Below are positions 1-13,833 of a stretch of 64,000 nt of DNA, piece by piece. The stretch comes from Gonocerus acuteangulatus (lineage: Eukaryota; Arthropoda; Insecta; Hemiptera; Coreidae), in contig OX328128.1 in NCBI GenBank assembly GCA_946811695.1, positions 81,102,917 through 81,166,916 on the forward strand, read 5' to 3'. The position numbers and the translations under genes are program-made. Under the pieces are notes generated by a model. The model was not told where the DNA came from. It was given only the letters and a program-made list of their open reading frames with translations, and made no database searches. The number at the start of each line of letters is the position of its first letter. The first letter of the stretch is position 1.

Positions 1-276
1 AGCAAAAGGGTTAATAGAAGAGACGAAGTGATATTATGCCGCTTAAGAATTGGCCATTCCCGACTGACACACTCTTATCTCATGACGAGACAGGACAGAC
101 CGACATGTACACAGTGTAACACACCGCTGACTATAAAGCACATACTCACTGAATGTTTACAGCGACAAAACTATGACTTACCTTACAATATGACTGAATT
201 ACTCGGCGATGGAAGCAAATATATCGATGAGATATTGAACTACCTAAACAAGACAAAATTACTAACCATATTATAG
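1..276 (+). pseudogene. C-terminal end of a non-LTR retrotransposon ORF2 (5' cut by window edge)
   Basis: The frame is open from the first base to a TAG stop at 274-276, about 91 codons. The protein has the tail typical of Jockey/I-type ORF2 proteins: RLRIGHSRLTHSYL, then a CxxC...H....C cluster (CTQCNTPLTIKHILTEC), then a short leucine-rich end. In known families this tail follows the RT (and RNase H) domain and probably binds nucleic acid. The same arrangement appears in the LINE that ends at 46597 (RLRIGHARTQAYL, then CKTCNEVEDIAHIFNTC), so the two are relatives but not the same family. A spacer and a GT/TA-rich low-complexity tract follow. Whether the upstream part is intact cannot be seen. 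Confidence 0.75.
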
Positions 277-299
277 CATAAATTTAGAAAGGAAGAAGA

Positions 300-1035
300 G
301 TGAAAACAACCCGTAGAGATTTGTTTATATATACCATTATTATTTATATAAAAAATATACAATTATTTATTTATATACAAAAAAAAATAAAATACATATG
401 TGTGTGTGTATGCAGGTGTGTACATGTGTGCAGGCATATTTTTATGCAATCATGTCTGTGTTTGTGTGTGTGTATATATATATCTTGTGACAAAACAAAA
501 CTTAAAAGTTTTTTAACTTAACTAAGCCCCCCCCCTAATTTTATTTTTTTTATTATTTTTTTTTTTAAATTCTATTATATCTTAATTAATGTATTTATTC
601 TATTATATCTTTATTAATGCCCTATTGTATTATATCTTTATTTATCTTACTCTATTATATCTTTTTTAATGTTCTATGATAGTATATCTTTATTAATGTA
701 TTTATTCTATTATATCTTAATCTGTATAATTTGTTCGTATATCCTACTATTTGTATGATTAAAAAAATAAGTAGAATAGTATTCTCCTATGTCTAGAAGT
801 AGAATAAACTATATAAACATAGTGTAATGTATATTTGTATAATTTGATGTATACATATAATAATGATGATGTATATATTGTTGATGTTGATGTATATATA
901 TAATAATGTGTTTGTATCCAAATTGTATCCATGTATATATGCAAGTAGATGTGTATGTATGTATATATGTGTAATGATTGTTCTGAGCAGGTCGCTGTAG
1001 TTGCGAAAAGCTCATAAAAAAAAAAGACATACAAA
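300..1035. repeat. low-complexity T/A-rich and (GT)n region
   Basis: About 700 bases of TA-, GT- and TTA-rich simple sequence with a recurrent word close to TATTATATCTTTATTAATG. No gene is supported. The open frames here encode only runs of Ile, Tyr and Cys that follow the simple repeats. Confidence 0.6.
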
Positions 1036-1112
1036 AATGTTCTTTACTTGTTTTTTATTGGGGTTTAAAGATCCGTTAATAACACAGATTAACGTTTGAT
1101 CTAAAAAAGCAA

Positions 1113-1529
1113 AACACTCGGAGCATTATGGTCCTTCTAGGGGTTTTGGGGTTGCTGATTACGATGAGTGGGTTTGTTACCCTTCATTACATCAGATTCA
1201 AGGTCAATTGAAGGTCAAAAAGAGAAAAATAAAATAGAAACAAATCTGCAAAAAATAATGTTTTAAAGTAAGAAACCCTAGTTTGTTTGGCTCAAACTAC
1301 CTCCCAGAAAATCAATTTTGAATGATTTGTTTTCTCCATTTGACCTTCAAATAACCTTTAAGAAATAGCGTGAATGTCAAAAAAACTACGGATTCGGGCT
1401 CAGAGACGTCAAAAACATACGCATGAATGTTTTCAGATTTTTCCTATGGTTGTTTCTCTATTTGACCTTCGAATGACCTTGATCTGATGTGATGAAGTTA
1501 ACCAACCATACCACTCCGAGTGTTTTTCT
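1113..1529. mobile_element. degenerate foldback (MITE-like) element
   Basis: The left end AACACTCGGAG...ATGGT is answered on the opposite strand by ACCATACCACTCCGAGTGTT near 1509-1529. Further inside, AAGGTCAATTGAAGGTCAAA pairs imperfectly with TTTGACCTTCGAATGACCTT. The arms are roughly 100 bp and diverged. No coding sequence and no clear target duplication are seen. Confidence 0.45.
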
Positions 1530-2095
1530 TTTTTTAATTAAATGTTTACCTGTGTAATGATTGTCTAATATAAATGTAAAGTTATTTTTCTTAGTCCATT
1601 CAAACGGAAATGTTTAATATTTTATACCTGTTTTGAAAAATGTGGTACTCAGTATAGATTCCTGTGCAACACCGTATTTTCGAATCATTGATTCACAACA
1701 ATGATTCCCTTACTCGTAAAATTCTATTTGACATGAAGATGTTTCGTTTGAATTCCCTATCCTGATCCCAAAGTAATGCTCTACGACATACGAAGTAAAA
1801 TATCTTGGATATGTCAAGCGAAACCGACGGAAAGGATTTCTTATTGAAAACTTCAACTGATCCTGGTTCTGTATAACTTTTCTCCCCCTAAAGTATAGGT
1901 AGGTATTTTCAAACACGGAAAGTCAGTTTTTTTTTTTTTTTTTTTTTTTTTCAATATTCCATAGCAGGAATTTACTAAACTTTCTTTCCAAGGCATTGCA
2001 AATACAACTTGTTTGTCAGATGGATCTGCAGCCTCTATTTTCAGCTTTTTTCATTAAAAGCAAAAAGCATTTAAACGTGGGATAAATTTTTCCCT
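1530..2095. other. unassigned stretch
   Basis: AT-rich sequence with a T homopolymer at about 1927-1950. I see no coding region, RNA gene or recognised repeat. Confidence 0.4.
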
Positions 2096-2850
2096 AAGAT
2101 GGTTCACTGCAACTTATATGTTGTAGTACATGGAAGAATTTACGATGGTGAGTCCGAGCATTATGTTGCCTTGAGTTCTCTCATGAGGTGTTTCAATGCT
2201 GTTCTTATGTTGTAGCACAACCAAAAATATACAATAGTGAGTCCAAACCATGTATGTATCACACCTCCACTGAGACGGTTCACTGCATCTGCTATGTTGC
2301 AGTTCATAGAAAAAATTCCGATGGTGGTCCGAACATTGTGTTGCCTAGAGTTTTCTTCTGGGATGTCTGACAGCCGTTCTTATCTCGCAGCACATCGACA
2401 AAGTTACAATGGTGAGTCCAAAGTATGTATTGTTCACACCTTGATTGTTCACTGTATCTTCTACGCTTCAGCTCATCAAAGAACTTACAATAGTTAGTCC
2501 AATCTATGTATTGTTCTCACCTTGATGGTTCACTGTATCTTCTACGCTACAGCACATCAAAGAACTTACAATAGTTAGTCCAAACTATGTATTGCTCTTA
2601 CTTCTCCCCTGAGATGTTTCACTGTATCTTCTACGCTACAGAACATCAATGGTGAGTTCCATCTATGTATTGCTGTTAATTCTCCCCTGAGATGTTTCAC
2701 TCTATCCACCTCTTGCACCGTATTGAAGAATTTATAATGGTGAGACTGAACCATGTGTAGTTCTCACCTCTGCCCATACATGGCTCACAGCGTATTCTAT
2801 GTTGTAACACATCGAAGATATTCAATGGTGACCATAGTCGGCTCTAGACA
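2096..2850. repeat. degenerate minisatellite, ~85-bp unit, about 9 units
   Basis: A unit near GGTTCACTGTATCTTCTACG, then an ACATCAAAGAACTTACAATGGTGAGTCCAA-like section and CTCACCTC, recurs at about 2101, 2187, 2275, 2363, 2448, 2525, 2609, 2689 and 2777. Spacing is 77-90 bases. Neighbouring units at 2448-2610 are most alike, as expected from recent local duplication. A more decayed unit may lie near 3100. Open frames inside are by-products of the repeat. Confidence 0.7.
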
Positions 2851-3184
2851 AACATTTCTGGGGGGGGGCTAATTTAGTATAGGCTTAACGTCGTGCCTGG
2901 GGGTGTAGAATAAATTTTTATAACCAGGCACCTAGAAATCATTAAGGAAGTATTTGATAAACTAAGAACATACATTAATTATTACTATTAGTTTGACTAT
3001 CAAAATTATTCTTCTAACTTATTCGAAAAAGACTGTGTATTTTCATTCTGGGGGAGGGGGGCTAAACCATTGAGGGCGAGTCCAAACCATTTGTTGTCCT
3101 ACCACCCTCTCTGGGATGATTCATTGTCAATTCTATCTCCCCTAAGGATTTTCTAAGGCAAGTGAGAATCATGTTTCAATATGT

Positions 3185-3207
3185 ACACATAAACATATGT
3201 GTATATA

Positions 3208-3251
<44 letters not shown>

Positions 3252-3270
3252 CATACAAATATATATTAGG
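3185..3270. repeat. (TA)n microsatellite
   Basis: A (TA)n tract of about 60 bases with flanking GTATATA and CATACATA variants. Confidence 0.85.
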
Positions 3271-3279
3271 TATTTCTGA

Positions 3280-3876
3280 TGCGCCGAATAACAGAGAAAG
3301 TCTAGGAAATTCTCATATTTACAGAAAATCGTTCACCCGTAAAATGATGGAAAGGGTGGAAGTTTGTCAATTTAAATACTCGCCTATATTTGAGGAATTC
3401 CAGGGAATATTTCCAGCACAAATTCAAGGAAAGGAAATATAATCAAATGAATAACTGGATTTCAATGGGAACCGATGAAATGTTCTTTTATAATTAAAGA
3501 ATTTGAAATAAATACAATGAATATTCCAATTGGCCATTAATATTGAAATATGAATCCATTGAATACAGATATAATAATATATAACAGGATAAACATTTAA
3601 ATTATAATCCGAACTTTTTTTTAATAAAATTTCGTTTCCAAGAACGAACCTTATACTCCTTACCGGTTAAATATTTTTGAAATTAGTTTCCCTTAAAATA
3701 TTCGTATTGATTATTTTTTAGCGCGGTTTCATCCGCTCTCCATAAGCAGGGAACTTGCGGCTTCGACTCGATAACGCAACCCGGAAGTGCTCACTTGAAA
3801 AATGAATATCTCATAATTTTGGAAAATAACGGTGATTCAAAATTGTATAAACGTAGGTGTGTGTGTGTATATATAC

Positions 3877-3885
<9 letters not shown>
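3280..3885. other. unassigned AT-rich stretch
   Basis: No gene or family recognised. An 81-codon open frame ends at 3442, but its first part is (TA)n and the rest has no recognisable motif. Confidence 0.35.

Positions 3886-3928
<43 letters not shown>
3883..3928. repeat. (TA)n microsatellite
   Basis: A (TA)n tract of about 45 bases just beyond the presumed 3' end of the Penelope-like fragment. Confidence 0.8.
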
Positions 3929-3930
<2 letters not shown>

Positions 3931-3991
3931 TTGTTTTTTGTAGCCAAAAGGTCATAAAAACCCACCTTTCACCTCATGTATTTTATTATCC

Positions 3992-4035
3992 TCCCCTAAC
4001 AGGTTTCGAGCTATTCTGCTCCTCCTCAAAGGGTA
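3992..4035 (-). ncRNA. hammerhead-ribozyme-like motif of a Penelope-like element (degenerate)
   Basis: Read on the minus strand, the segment has a TTGAGGAG core, a perfect 4-bp stem GAGC/GCTC closed by an AGAATA loop, then the GAAAC core, a short CTGTTA section, and a closing helix CCCT/AGGG. This order (core, stem II, GAAAC, short stem III, stem I) matches the minimal hammerhead ribozymes known from the terminal repeats of Penelope-like retroelements. The invariant C of the CUGA core appears changed to U, so it may be inactive. It lies downstream, in the same orientation, of the GIY-YIG relic that ends at 4198, which supports the reading. Confidence 0.5.
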
Positions 4036-4197
4036 TTTCCTAAAATTATTTGTACATTATACATCTATAATTTGATTGAAACAATTACATATTTACATCA
4101 TTATTTGTATGGTCTTATCCCATCACGTACAATTATAATAAAGCCATTTTAATATTGCATAGCAATATGCGTCTCAGGGTTATGAAACACTAGTATC

Positions 4198-4896
4198 CTA
4201 ACCTTCCTCCCCGTAAACCTGTCTACAGTCCCCGTCATTTCTATTCTGCACTACAAGGTTCTGAAAGATTTTATTTAAGTATTTGATGTCCTTTTTTTTA
4301 TTTACCACCTGTTCCTGTCTTTCTACTATGTAAAGGTTTTCTTTAATCTTACTTTTGAGGCTGTTTGGTTCTTTATCTAAAATTATTGCTTCCTGAAAAT
4401 TGAATGAGTGGGAATTTTCTGTGGCGTGTTCAGAAAGAGCCGTTTGACATTGTGAATGATCGTCTACACTTTTTGTATGCTGCATGATACGCTTTTTGAG
4501 AATTTGTTCGGATTCTCCTATATATTTTGCGCTACAGTCCCCACATTCTAGCAAATAGACGTTATATTTAGTCAAGAGTTTGTCCCTTTTGATTTTGATA
4601 TTACTAAAATTATTTTCTATTTTATTTTTATATCTCCATGTTACATTCATTATTACAGAACCGAAACAACTAACGGACGTAGGTAACAGTAATATACATA
4701 TTTGGGAACAACGGACAACTAAGGACAAAAACAAATCTATAGACAAAGACAACAATAGTGCAAAATGGCACAGTTTCACATAGAATCCGGCAATGAAACA
4801 TAGACTAAAATCAATTTGTAATAAAGCAGCGAATGTAACAAACAGGCTCAAAAATTGCCCTATGAAATTTAGTACAACATGCCTAGTCTCAAACAA
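4198..4896 (-). pseudogene. Penelope-like element: C-terminal GIY-YIG endonuclease fragment
   Basis: The C-terminal ~135 residues of this 232-codon frame carry the Penelope-type GIY-YIG core: YNVYLLECGDCSAKYIGES, then a K-K-R basic turn and an H..H-containing stretch ending near SFNFQEAIILDKE. In complete elements this nuclease follows a telomerase-related reverse transcriptase and cuts the target. Here the first ~95 residues are hydrophobic and show no RT motifs, so the RT is missing and the ATG at 4896 is probably not a real start. The element is truncated on its 5' side. A Jockey relic on the same strand lies just upstream (5060-6190), and a hammerhead-like motif lies downstream (3992-4035). 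I am fairly sure of the domain, less so of the exact limits. Confidence 0.75.
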
Positions 4897-5059
4897 AAGC
4901 TCCAGTTCATTACCCAGTTGAATTCCCCTCCCGGAACACTATTTTTGTCTTCGTCTTTATAGGCTTCGTTGCACAATATGAAGCAACATTGGGAAATCAA
5001 ATGAAACCATTTTCATTGCCATTACTAGAACGGTTTTTGAAAAAAGTGAAATAAATTAG

Positions 5060-6190
5060 AACTTTCATTTATTTCCCTAAGTATCTCGAAGTCTGTATGG
5101 AAATTTCGATACGTGTAAAGCATCTATTCGAACGCTTTATAAATTTATTACAAAAACTCCTTCCTCGTTTCGAATGGAATTTGCGGTAGAGGGATTTGGC
5201 TAAAGGTAGGATAAAAGGGATATTAAGGTCATTATGGAGGGTCAAATTGGAGACATAATTCGGAGCATCCGTTATTTTTCGGAGAATTTTAGACTGCATG
5301 GATTGAATTTTGTAGGAGTTGGAAGGCTTTGTTGAACCCCAGAGTTGAATTCCGTAAGTACATATTGGTCTGAGAATGGTCATGTAAATAAGGCGTTTGT
5401 TAGTTAGTGTGAGATTAGATCGTTTGGCAAGTAGGTGTAGTAATAGTCTGTACCGTCGGCTGAGTTCTTGTCGCTTCTGGGTAATATGTGGCTTCCATGC
5501 TAGTCGTTTGTCAAGTATTAGTCTTAGATAGCGAAATTGGGATTTTTGTGGGATTAGAGGAACACTGGAGGGCAGGATGATCGCCTGAGGGTAAAGGTTG
5601 AGTGACAGGATTTCTGAGGGTTAACTTTGATTCTCCATTTGATGAGCCAGGGTTCGATCAGTCCAAGGTGTTCCTGAAGAGACTCGGATGTCAGAATTGG
5701 GTCATGACTGCAGGAGAACAGAGCCGTATCATCGGCGAACATATGGAGGGATGTGCCGGGGTGAGTTGGGATATCAGCCGTATATGTGAGGTATAGGACA
5801 GGTCTGAGGATTCCGCCTTGCGGTACACCTGCAAGTTGGGGGAAAATGGGTGAGGATGAAGTGCCATAGGAAACTTGGAAGAATCTGTCGGAGAGATACA
5901 TACGAGAAGAGGTTTATTACGAGGTAGTAGGTTGATGGGAGAATTCGTTTGAGTATGAACAGCAAGCCCCGGTGACACACCCAACCAAAAGCCTGAGCTA
6001 CGTCGAGAAAGACACCAGAGCAGTACTGTCTATTCTCAAAGGCTGTGGAGATCAGATCCACCATTCTGTGGCATTGATGAATGGTGGAATGGAGTTGACG
6101 AAAACCAAATTGGGAAGATGGGATTTTGGGAATAAGAATGGGGTAGAGGCGTTTAAGTAAGAGTTTTTCAAGAATTTTCCCCAATACGTG
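5060..6190 (-). pseudogene. Jockey-type LINE reverse transcriptase, frameshifted and 5'-truncated
   Basis: Three overlapping minus-strand frames form one broken RT. 5774-6184 gives the fingers and early palm: QFGFRQLHST, then CSGVFLDVAQAFGWVCHRGL, the motif with the first catalytic Asp. 5554-5901 gives AGVPQGGILRPVLY and the active-site box FADDTALF, then KWRIKVNPQKS. 5069-5383 gives the thumb side with RPICTYGIQLWG and LRKITDAPNYV. The order and wording match insect Jockey elements, which copy their RNA at the target site. At least two frameshifts separate the pieces, and some residues in conserved boxes look altered, such as DVAQAFGWVCH where related elements usually have D-x-V-W-H. The endonuclease half is absent. 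Confidence 0.85.
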
Positions 6191-6990
6191 TTCAAAATTA
6201 AAGTTATTTTCTACAATTTATGAATACCAATTAAATCAATATTTTATATTGGATGTTAATGTAACACATAAAAAAAGAAATCCTAAACAAGATGGTGGTG
6301 CTCTCTCTGACGAAAGGAAACCCTCTTTTTCACGAGCAATCTTTAATCTAGAAAAAAAAAACAAAATTTATTTAGAAAAAACAAGGTAAAATCTAGTAAA
6401 GTACGCGTAATTTTCAAGAGATGGTATTTTTTTCGAAAATGGTGAACAATTTTTCATTTTCTTGTAACAAATTCACTAAAAATAGTTATAATTCAATGAA
6501 TCAAAAAAATCCAATGCACTTTACTAGCAAGTATCACTAAGCCGCCCCAGTTAAAATTTGAAGTTTACCGTGTGAGTAAAATGAAGGCCATAGCTTTTCG
6601 CCCGTTTGAAAAAAATAGTTTAAAAAAATCTACATTATAGTTAAATGTACTGAATTGTTTATTTTTATTTTATTTTTTTCATAATTTATTTTAATAATAA
6701 TAAAATTTGTAATAATTTCTCTTACAACAGTAAATACGAAGACGAATATCAAATATTTAAGTAAAATGTTTTTCAATAAACTAGAACATAGAAATATCAA
6801 CATCAATCATATTTATTTTATCATAACGTAACTTTACTCTTAATGACAAAAGCTTTCTCTGGAATCAATAAAAGCCAATGAACTATAGATTATAATCAGC
6901 TGACTGACAGCAGCCATATTATTTTTATTGGTATTGCTATCTGTAGAAGGTGTTCCTTAGTTAGGAATAAATTGATTTATGTATAATTAA
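6190..6990. other. unassigned AT-rich stretch
   Basis: No coding region or recognised element is seen. The last ~100 bases lead into a hammerhead-like motif and may be the remains of a Penelope-like terminal repeat. Confidence 0.35.
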
Positions 6991-6993
6991 GTT

Positions 6994-7034
6994 GCTCCTG
7001 AAGAGGCATCAAGGGACACGAAACATGTAGAGCT
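6994..7034 (+). ncRNA. hammerhead-ribozyme-like motif (Penelope-type)
   Basis: The order is GCTC, CTGAAGAG core at 6998-7005, a short variable hairpin, CGAAAC core at 7019-7024, ATGTA, then GAGC. GCTC and GAGC form a perfect closing helix (stem I). ACATGT can give the two-base-pair stem III typical of Penelope-type minimal hammerheads. Stem II is weak. A complete Penelope-like gene is not seen nearby, so this is probably a solo terminal repeat. Confidence 0.45.
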
Positions 7035-7114
7035 ATAAATAAAGCATATTACGTGAAGTTCACGAGTTTCATGTATGCATGACCTTTCACATATTTAAAT
7101 AATATATTGAAAGA

Positions 7115-7345
7115 AAAAGGGTCATTTCATGTCATAACGCCTAGTGCTATGTGCCGTCATGTCTCAGATATTTTTCAAAATTTCTTCATAGAGATGTAAG
7201 AGATAATCTCAAATTAATTTTTTCAGATTTTTTCATCAAAAATTGAACCAGGAGGTATTTTTTGAAATGATTGTTTTTTGCATGATTTTGGCTACTGCCT
7301 TTCTGATAACAGTTTTGAAAACACTTGTGGTTTACTTTTTAGTTA
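7115..7345 (+). repeat. left arm of a ~230-bp inverted repeat bracketing 7.1-14.1 kb
   Basis: It begins GGGTCATTTCATGTCA and includes TCAAAAATTGAACCAGGAGG. The same sequence occurs inverted at 13962-14135. Past a HelA insertion it continues at 12848-12912, where GCCTTTCTGATAACA matches in both. This looks like the long terminal inverted repeat of a DNA transposon whose interior has been replaced by other insertions. An alternative is two solo copies in opposite orientation. Confidence 0.6.
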
Positions 7346-7968
7346 CTTAATTCAATTTTCGAGGGTCCACCAAGGGTATGCTGTGATCACGTCGAACCTT
7401 TCATGAACTATCGTTAACACGATATACAGCAGAGATGTTGGTTTTTTTCGTAACAAAACTTCGTATATAGTATTCTCCTAGCAAATGATTCAACGAGTTC
7501 GTTAACCAGCAAAATTGGTTCATCTGGACGGGGGGGGGGGGGGGGGAGTTACTCCAGGTCCAAAGTAATTCTTCGCCCATACCGACCGCAATTATTGTTA
7601 CAATTATGTTACAACGAAACTCGGAATTGGTTGTGGACATATTAATAAAAAAATATGTTATGAAAATAAAATAAATCGGTAAAATTAATGTCAAATGTCC
7701 TTGTAATATTACAGGTTATAGTTTTATTGGTTGTAATTAATTTGTTGAGTTATTTTGAGCTCAGATAAACTTTAAATTCTTAACTTTAAGTTCAAATTTT
7801 AAGTGAACTTTTTCCTAAGAAAAATATTTTTTTTTATAACCGCCAAAAACACAATTTTTATTTTTTGAACATAACTAGTACATTGTTTGATCATTCTAGA
7901 AAAAAATTATGATACATGTGGTAATTGTGATTTCTGAGATATGACTTATTGAACCTATCTAATGAAAA
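7346..7968. other. unassigned stretch with a G homopolymer
   Basis: AT-rich sequence with a run of about 16 G at 7530-7546. The part around 7395-7560 resembles the TTCGTAACAAAACTTCGTAT and TCGTTAACCAGC wording of the HelB internal repeat, so it may be a HelB-related fragment. No gene is seen. Confidence 0.35.
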
Positions 7969-8944
7969 GTCTGACTCGCAGGAACTGCGTCATCTTAGCG
8001 CGGTTACGTACATCTCGAAAAAATGGAATAGATTAGCATCACAAATCACAGGAAACAGACAGTAGCCAACTTTCACAGAAGCGGATAATTCTTAATCTGT
8101 ATAAGTCAATACAATTATGTACAGAAAACGTACTTACTTTTTGACTACTGCTGAGAAGGCTCTATTCTAAACAACAAAATATTCGTTGTCATTTTAAGTA
8201 TCTTGTTTTACTAGAAAATTCGTTTTACTGTTATAATCAACTGTAAATATGTGCTTCATGGCGAATAAAATTCCATTCTGTCGTGGGTTAAATATTTCTA
8301 TAAAATAAGAAATAACGATAACTTCAGTTGTAGGCTATGAGGAAGGTTATATAGATAGGAGAATTCAAAACAAACTACGTCATCATGATTAGCCACTGCC
8401 ACCTTGATTACCACAGCCACTCCAAACTTATTACCAATACCTTTCATCGTTTCTTAGCTTATTTTACTACAATACTAATTTTACTGATAAATGCAATTTA
8501 AAACAAAAAAGACCAATTAAAAATTGAGATAAACAATGAGAAAAACCCTTTCAAAACAACAAAACAAACACTTGTTAAGTTTTAAGCGCTTATATCTCTG
8601 ATTGACGTTGCCCCATCGAATATTGCTTTAGAACCTTTTTTGTAGAGAATTTAGTAAGTAAACGTTTCATGTCTATTAATAAAATAATTTTTTTCGCATA
8701 ATTCCTTAACTCCAAATATAACCAAAATTTAGACATCTTAGTTGGGATAAATTTCCAAGTTATAGAAAATATTTCAATGGAATCCCGCGATTCTAAGTAC
8801 TTACTAAAAAATAATAAATTACAAAAAAATTGATTCCACTTTTCTCAAAAACGGTTAAAGATATCGCCTTAAAAATGGTTTCATTCGTTTTCTTATGTTA
8901 AGAAACCTATAAAACAAGTACCTGCAAGCATATAAACTCAAAAA

Positions 8945-10530
<1,586 letters not shown>

Positions 10531-10715
10531 AACGTATGCGTTACGATTTTTTTGGACGAATTTCGCCCTAAACGCTATCTTCTAGTGGGCGGATTCTGCT
10601 GGTTAACGAACTTGACCTTTCAAATTAGACGACAGATTTTTGTACCGAATTTCGTCAAAATCGGACCATTTTTGAGCTTACTAGAGAGCGAACAGGCAAG
10701 CATATATATAAATAA

Positions 10716-10771
<56 letters not shown>

Positions 10772-10892
10772 ATATTTTCATGATCTATAGGGTCTGAAAC
10801 GTGAAAGGTTCTAGTCGGCACTTCCGGATCGCGTCGTGAGGTCAACCTCATGAGCGGGTTCTCCCTATGGAGATAGGGAGTAACCGCGCTAA

Positions 10893-11411
10893 AAAGTAAA
10901 AAAAATAACTTTGCGTGATGAGTGGCATCACATTATTGATTCAATTTTTTCAATTTATTTTATTTCATACAGGGTTTCCCCATTGCAAGGAGTTGACCTT
11001 ATATAATGTTTTTAGTCCTATGTTAGTAATATATTCATAAACATACCCCAACATAAAACTTACACATATGTTCTATTTACATACAGATACTTTGTGAAAT
11101 AATAAAGTTTAACTTAAAATAAATGAAAATAATTACATCTTCTATGCATTAAATTTAAGGAGTATTTCTATATGAGTATGTATTTCTATAAGGAGTATGT
11201 ACTAAATATAAAATACAATTTCTTAACCAAGAAGTGATTATTAAAAATTATTTTTAGATAGAGAAAACAGTGCAAAAAATGGATTAATTAATATTAAATG
11301 TTGGACTTTTTTTTTTGTGTGTTTTTATTATTATTATTATTGTGTCAATCAGAAATTAATGAAGCTCTCAACTTCAAGGAGTTTTTTATATAGTTATATA
11401 TGTGTATATAT
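10893..11411 (-). other. probable 3' untranslated part of the LINE at 11412-12846, with unassigned sequence
   Basis: AT-rich sequence downstream of the LINE stop codon, with ATTATTATT near 11326-11340 (TAA repeats on the minus strand). I cannot place the exact 3' end of the element. Nothing else is recognised. Confidence 0.4.
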
Positions 11412-12846
11412 TCAAATTTTGAGGCATTGTTTAAGATTTCGTTGGGAATTTTCAGTAGGTTGGTTGATAAACTGGAGGAATTGGCTTCTAATGGGGGAGT
11501 AAATAGGACAATGCAAGATAAAATGGAAAATGTCTTCAAATGCGTTATTACTACAGAGGGTGCAGATTTCCTGAGGGTTAATAGAATAATGGATATTTTT
11601 TATTGAAAATTTGATATTGTAGTTGCTGGCTGTTCTCAACTGAGCTATGGTTTTTGCAATAACAAAAGGCAGCCCCATGGTGAGAAATTCATGAGGTAGG
11701 CCTGGGGATAATGAAAGAAATTTGTAAAATAGGTTGTAGTTAGAATTATTCATTTTCTCCAGATCATTACTAAGTAACTTAGCTTTTTGGGCATCTAAAA
11801 TTATATTAATCCGTCTTTTGATTAAATTAGGGTCCTGAATTAGCCATGTGTCTAGAGAATCCAAAGTGACAAATATATTTTTAACTTGGGATACCCAATT
11901 AAGCTTTATGTTATTTTGGGGACTCTGATCTAAAAGAAGAAGTCTATTGTAACAAAGCCTTGGAAGTCTATCAGCACTCATAGATAGGATTTGACAAAGC
12001 CAGAGGAGGGTTGATTTTATAACCTGTATTGATACATAATCACTTCCGGTCTCAAGCCTTATCATGTAATTAGGGGTAGTTCTAGTAAGTTGGAATAGTT
12101 TCTTATAGAAATTGGTTTCCGCTTGTTCCAAAGAATTTAGATATCTAATGCCCCAGATCTGGGAGCCATGGATCAATGTGGATCTTGCTATAGAGTAAAC
12201 AATTTTCTTTGTGACCTCCCAACAATGGCATTTTGCGCCTGCTAAAATACTAAAGGCAACAGAGATAGCAGCGTTGAATTTCGAAATTGCATATGTTGTT
12301 TCTTTGAGAAATATCGAGGATGAAGAAAATGAAACTCCAAGATAGACAAATTGTTGGACTTGTTCAATTATTTTTCCTGAGTACAAGTAATCTGGATCTT
12401 TTCTACATTTACCTTTATGAAACTTGAGAATTTTTGATTTGGAAGTATTGACAGTCAATGAATTTGATCGACTATACTCCTCTAAAATAGCCAACTTGCT
12501 TCTTAGATCTACAGGAGAATCTGCTAGTATAATGACATCATCTGCATACAAGAGTACGAGAAGATCATTGTATCCGTCTATACTTAGACCTTTAGCACCT
12601 CTACTTTTGAAGAATAATTCCATATCAGAAAGGAAACATGCGAAAAGAAATGGACTCAATACTTCACCCTGAAACAAACCTTGAGTATCTCTTATATTGC
12701 GAGTCGATTCCTTCCGAACTTTTACTTGAATTGAAGCATTGCTATAGATCACACTATTGTCTACAATATCATGCTTATAGCTTATTTTGATAGAGAAAAG
12801 CATTAGCTTTAATTTGACACCAAGAACAGCCGGATTCGTTAAAAAC
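11412..12846 (-). pseudogene. LINE reverse transcriptase, 5'-truncated, otherwise one long open frame
   Basis: About 478 codons stay open. The order is RT motif 4-like LFQGEVLSPFLF, the catalytic box YADDVIILADSP, then LTVNTSKSKILKF, FVYLGVSFSSS and the thumb-side LIHGSQIWGIRYL. The C-terminus has a zinc-cluster-like C..C...H..LHC stretch (CTLCSNNAFEDIFHFILHC). No RNase H is visible. Endonuclease and the first RT motifs are missing: the element starts directly at the inverted repeat at 12848, as in 5' truncation. The clade is uncertain (CR1/L2-like or RTE-like rather than Jockey). The first residues of the open frame beyond 12846 belong to the neighbouring repeat, not the LINE. The C-terminal layout matches the fragments at 37531-37917 and 39277-39600. 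Confidence 0.8.
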
Positions 12847-12847
12847 A

Positions 12848-13776
12848 AAGTAAACCGCAAATGTTTTTCAAAAGTGTTATCAGAAAGGCATTAACCAAAA
12901 TTATGCAAAAAAGTCCGACTCGCAGGAACTGCATCATCTTAGCGTGTTTCCGTTCATATCCCTTTTGTCATTTGAAAAGCTTAGAATAGAAACAGATAAT
13001 ATATGGTTCGGCCTTTGTTCAAAGGGCTTTATGACTTTACGTGGTCAGGTCCGCCAGACCCCAGAATCCTCTTCTAGAGATACCTATTTAGTACATTTCA
13101 ATGCATTGAAAAATATCAAAATTTTTCACATTTTCCTGTGTTATTCTACTATAGTAATAATTCTACAAATAAAATAAATTAAAAAATAAAATAAAAAAAA
13201 CCAACAGAATAAAGTCAATTGAAAATATTCAAAAGACGTAATCGAATCTCTTTCTCTTGTCAAGCTATGTTTCTAACAATGAATTGTTTTTCTTATTTTA
13301 CTTAATCTGTTTTATTGTCAAATACATTATCCAACTTTAAGCAATTAAAAAATAACAAGGAATAAAAACAGATAAAAAGAACCGTTCGAATAAACGAAAT
13401 AAATTACTTCAAAGTTTAAGCACGTATTTCCCCGATCTCCGGCCCAATCAAAAATTGTTTCAGAATCTTTTTTCTAGAACATTTAGTAAGCTTTCGCATG
13501 GTAACCCTCCGTTTCCCAATATTTCAAACCGTTTTCGAGATATTAGGGAAAGTATACGAAGTTCCCAAAACTTTTCATGTCTGTTAATAAAATATTTTAT
13601 TTTAATCCTTCCTTAAATCCAAACGTAACCAAAATTTACACATCTTTGTATGTATCCATCTTCCAGTGGCCGGATTTTGCTCGTTAACGAACTTGACCTT
13701 TCAAATTAGACGAACGATTTGTGTACCAAATTTCATCAAAATCGGACCATAAGGGAAGCCAGAAATGAGCAAACAG

Positions 13777-13833
<57 letters not shown>

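Noticed and set aside
4580..4783. Plus-strand frame opposite the Penelope-like relic
   Set aside because: It is the antisense shadow of the hydrophobic N-terminal part of the minus frame, and has no motif.
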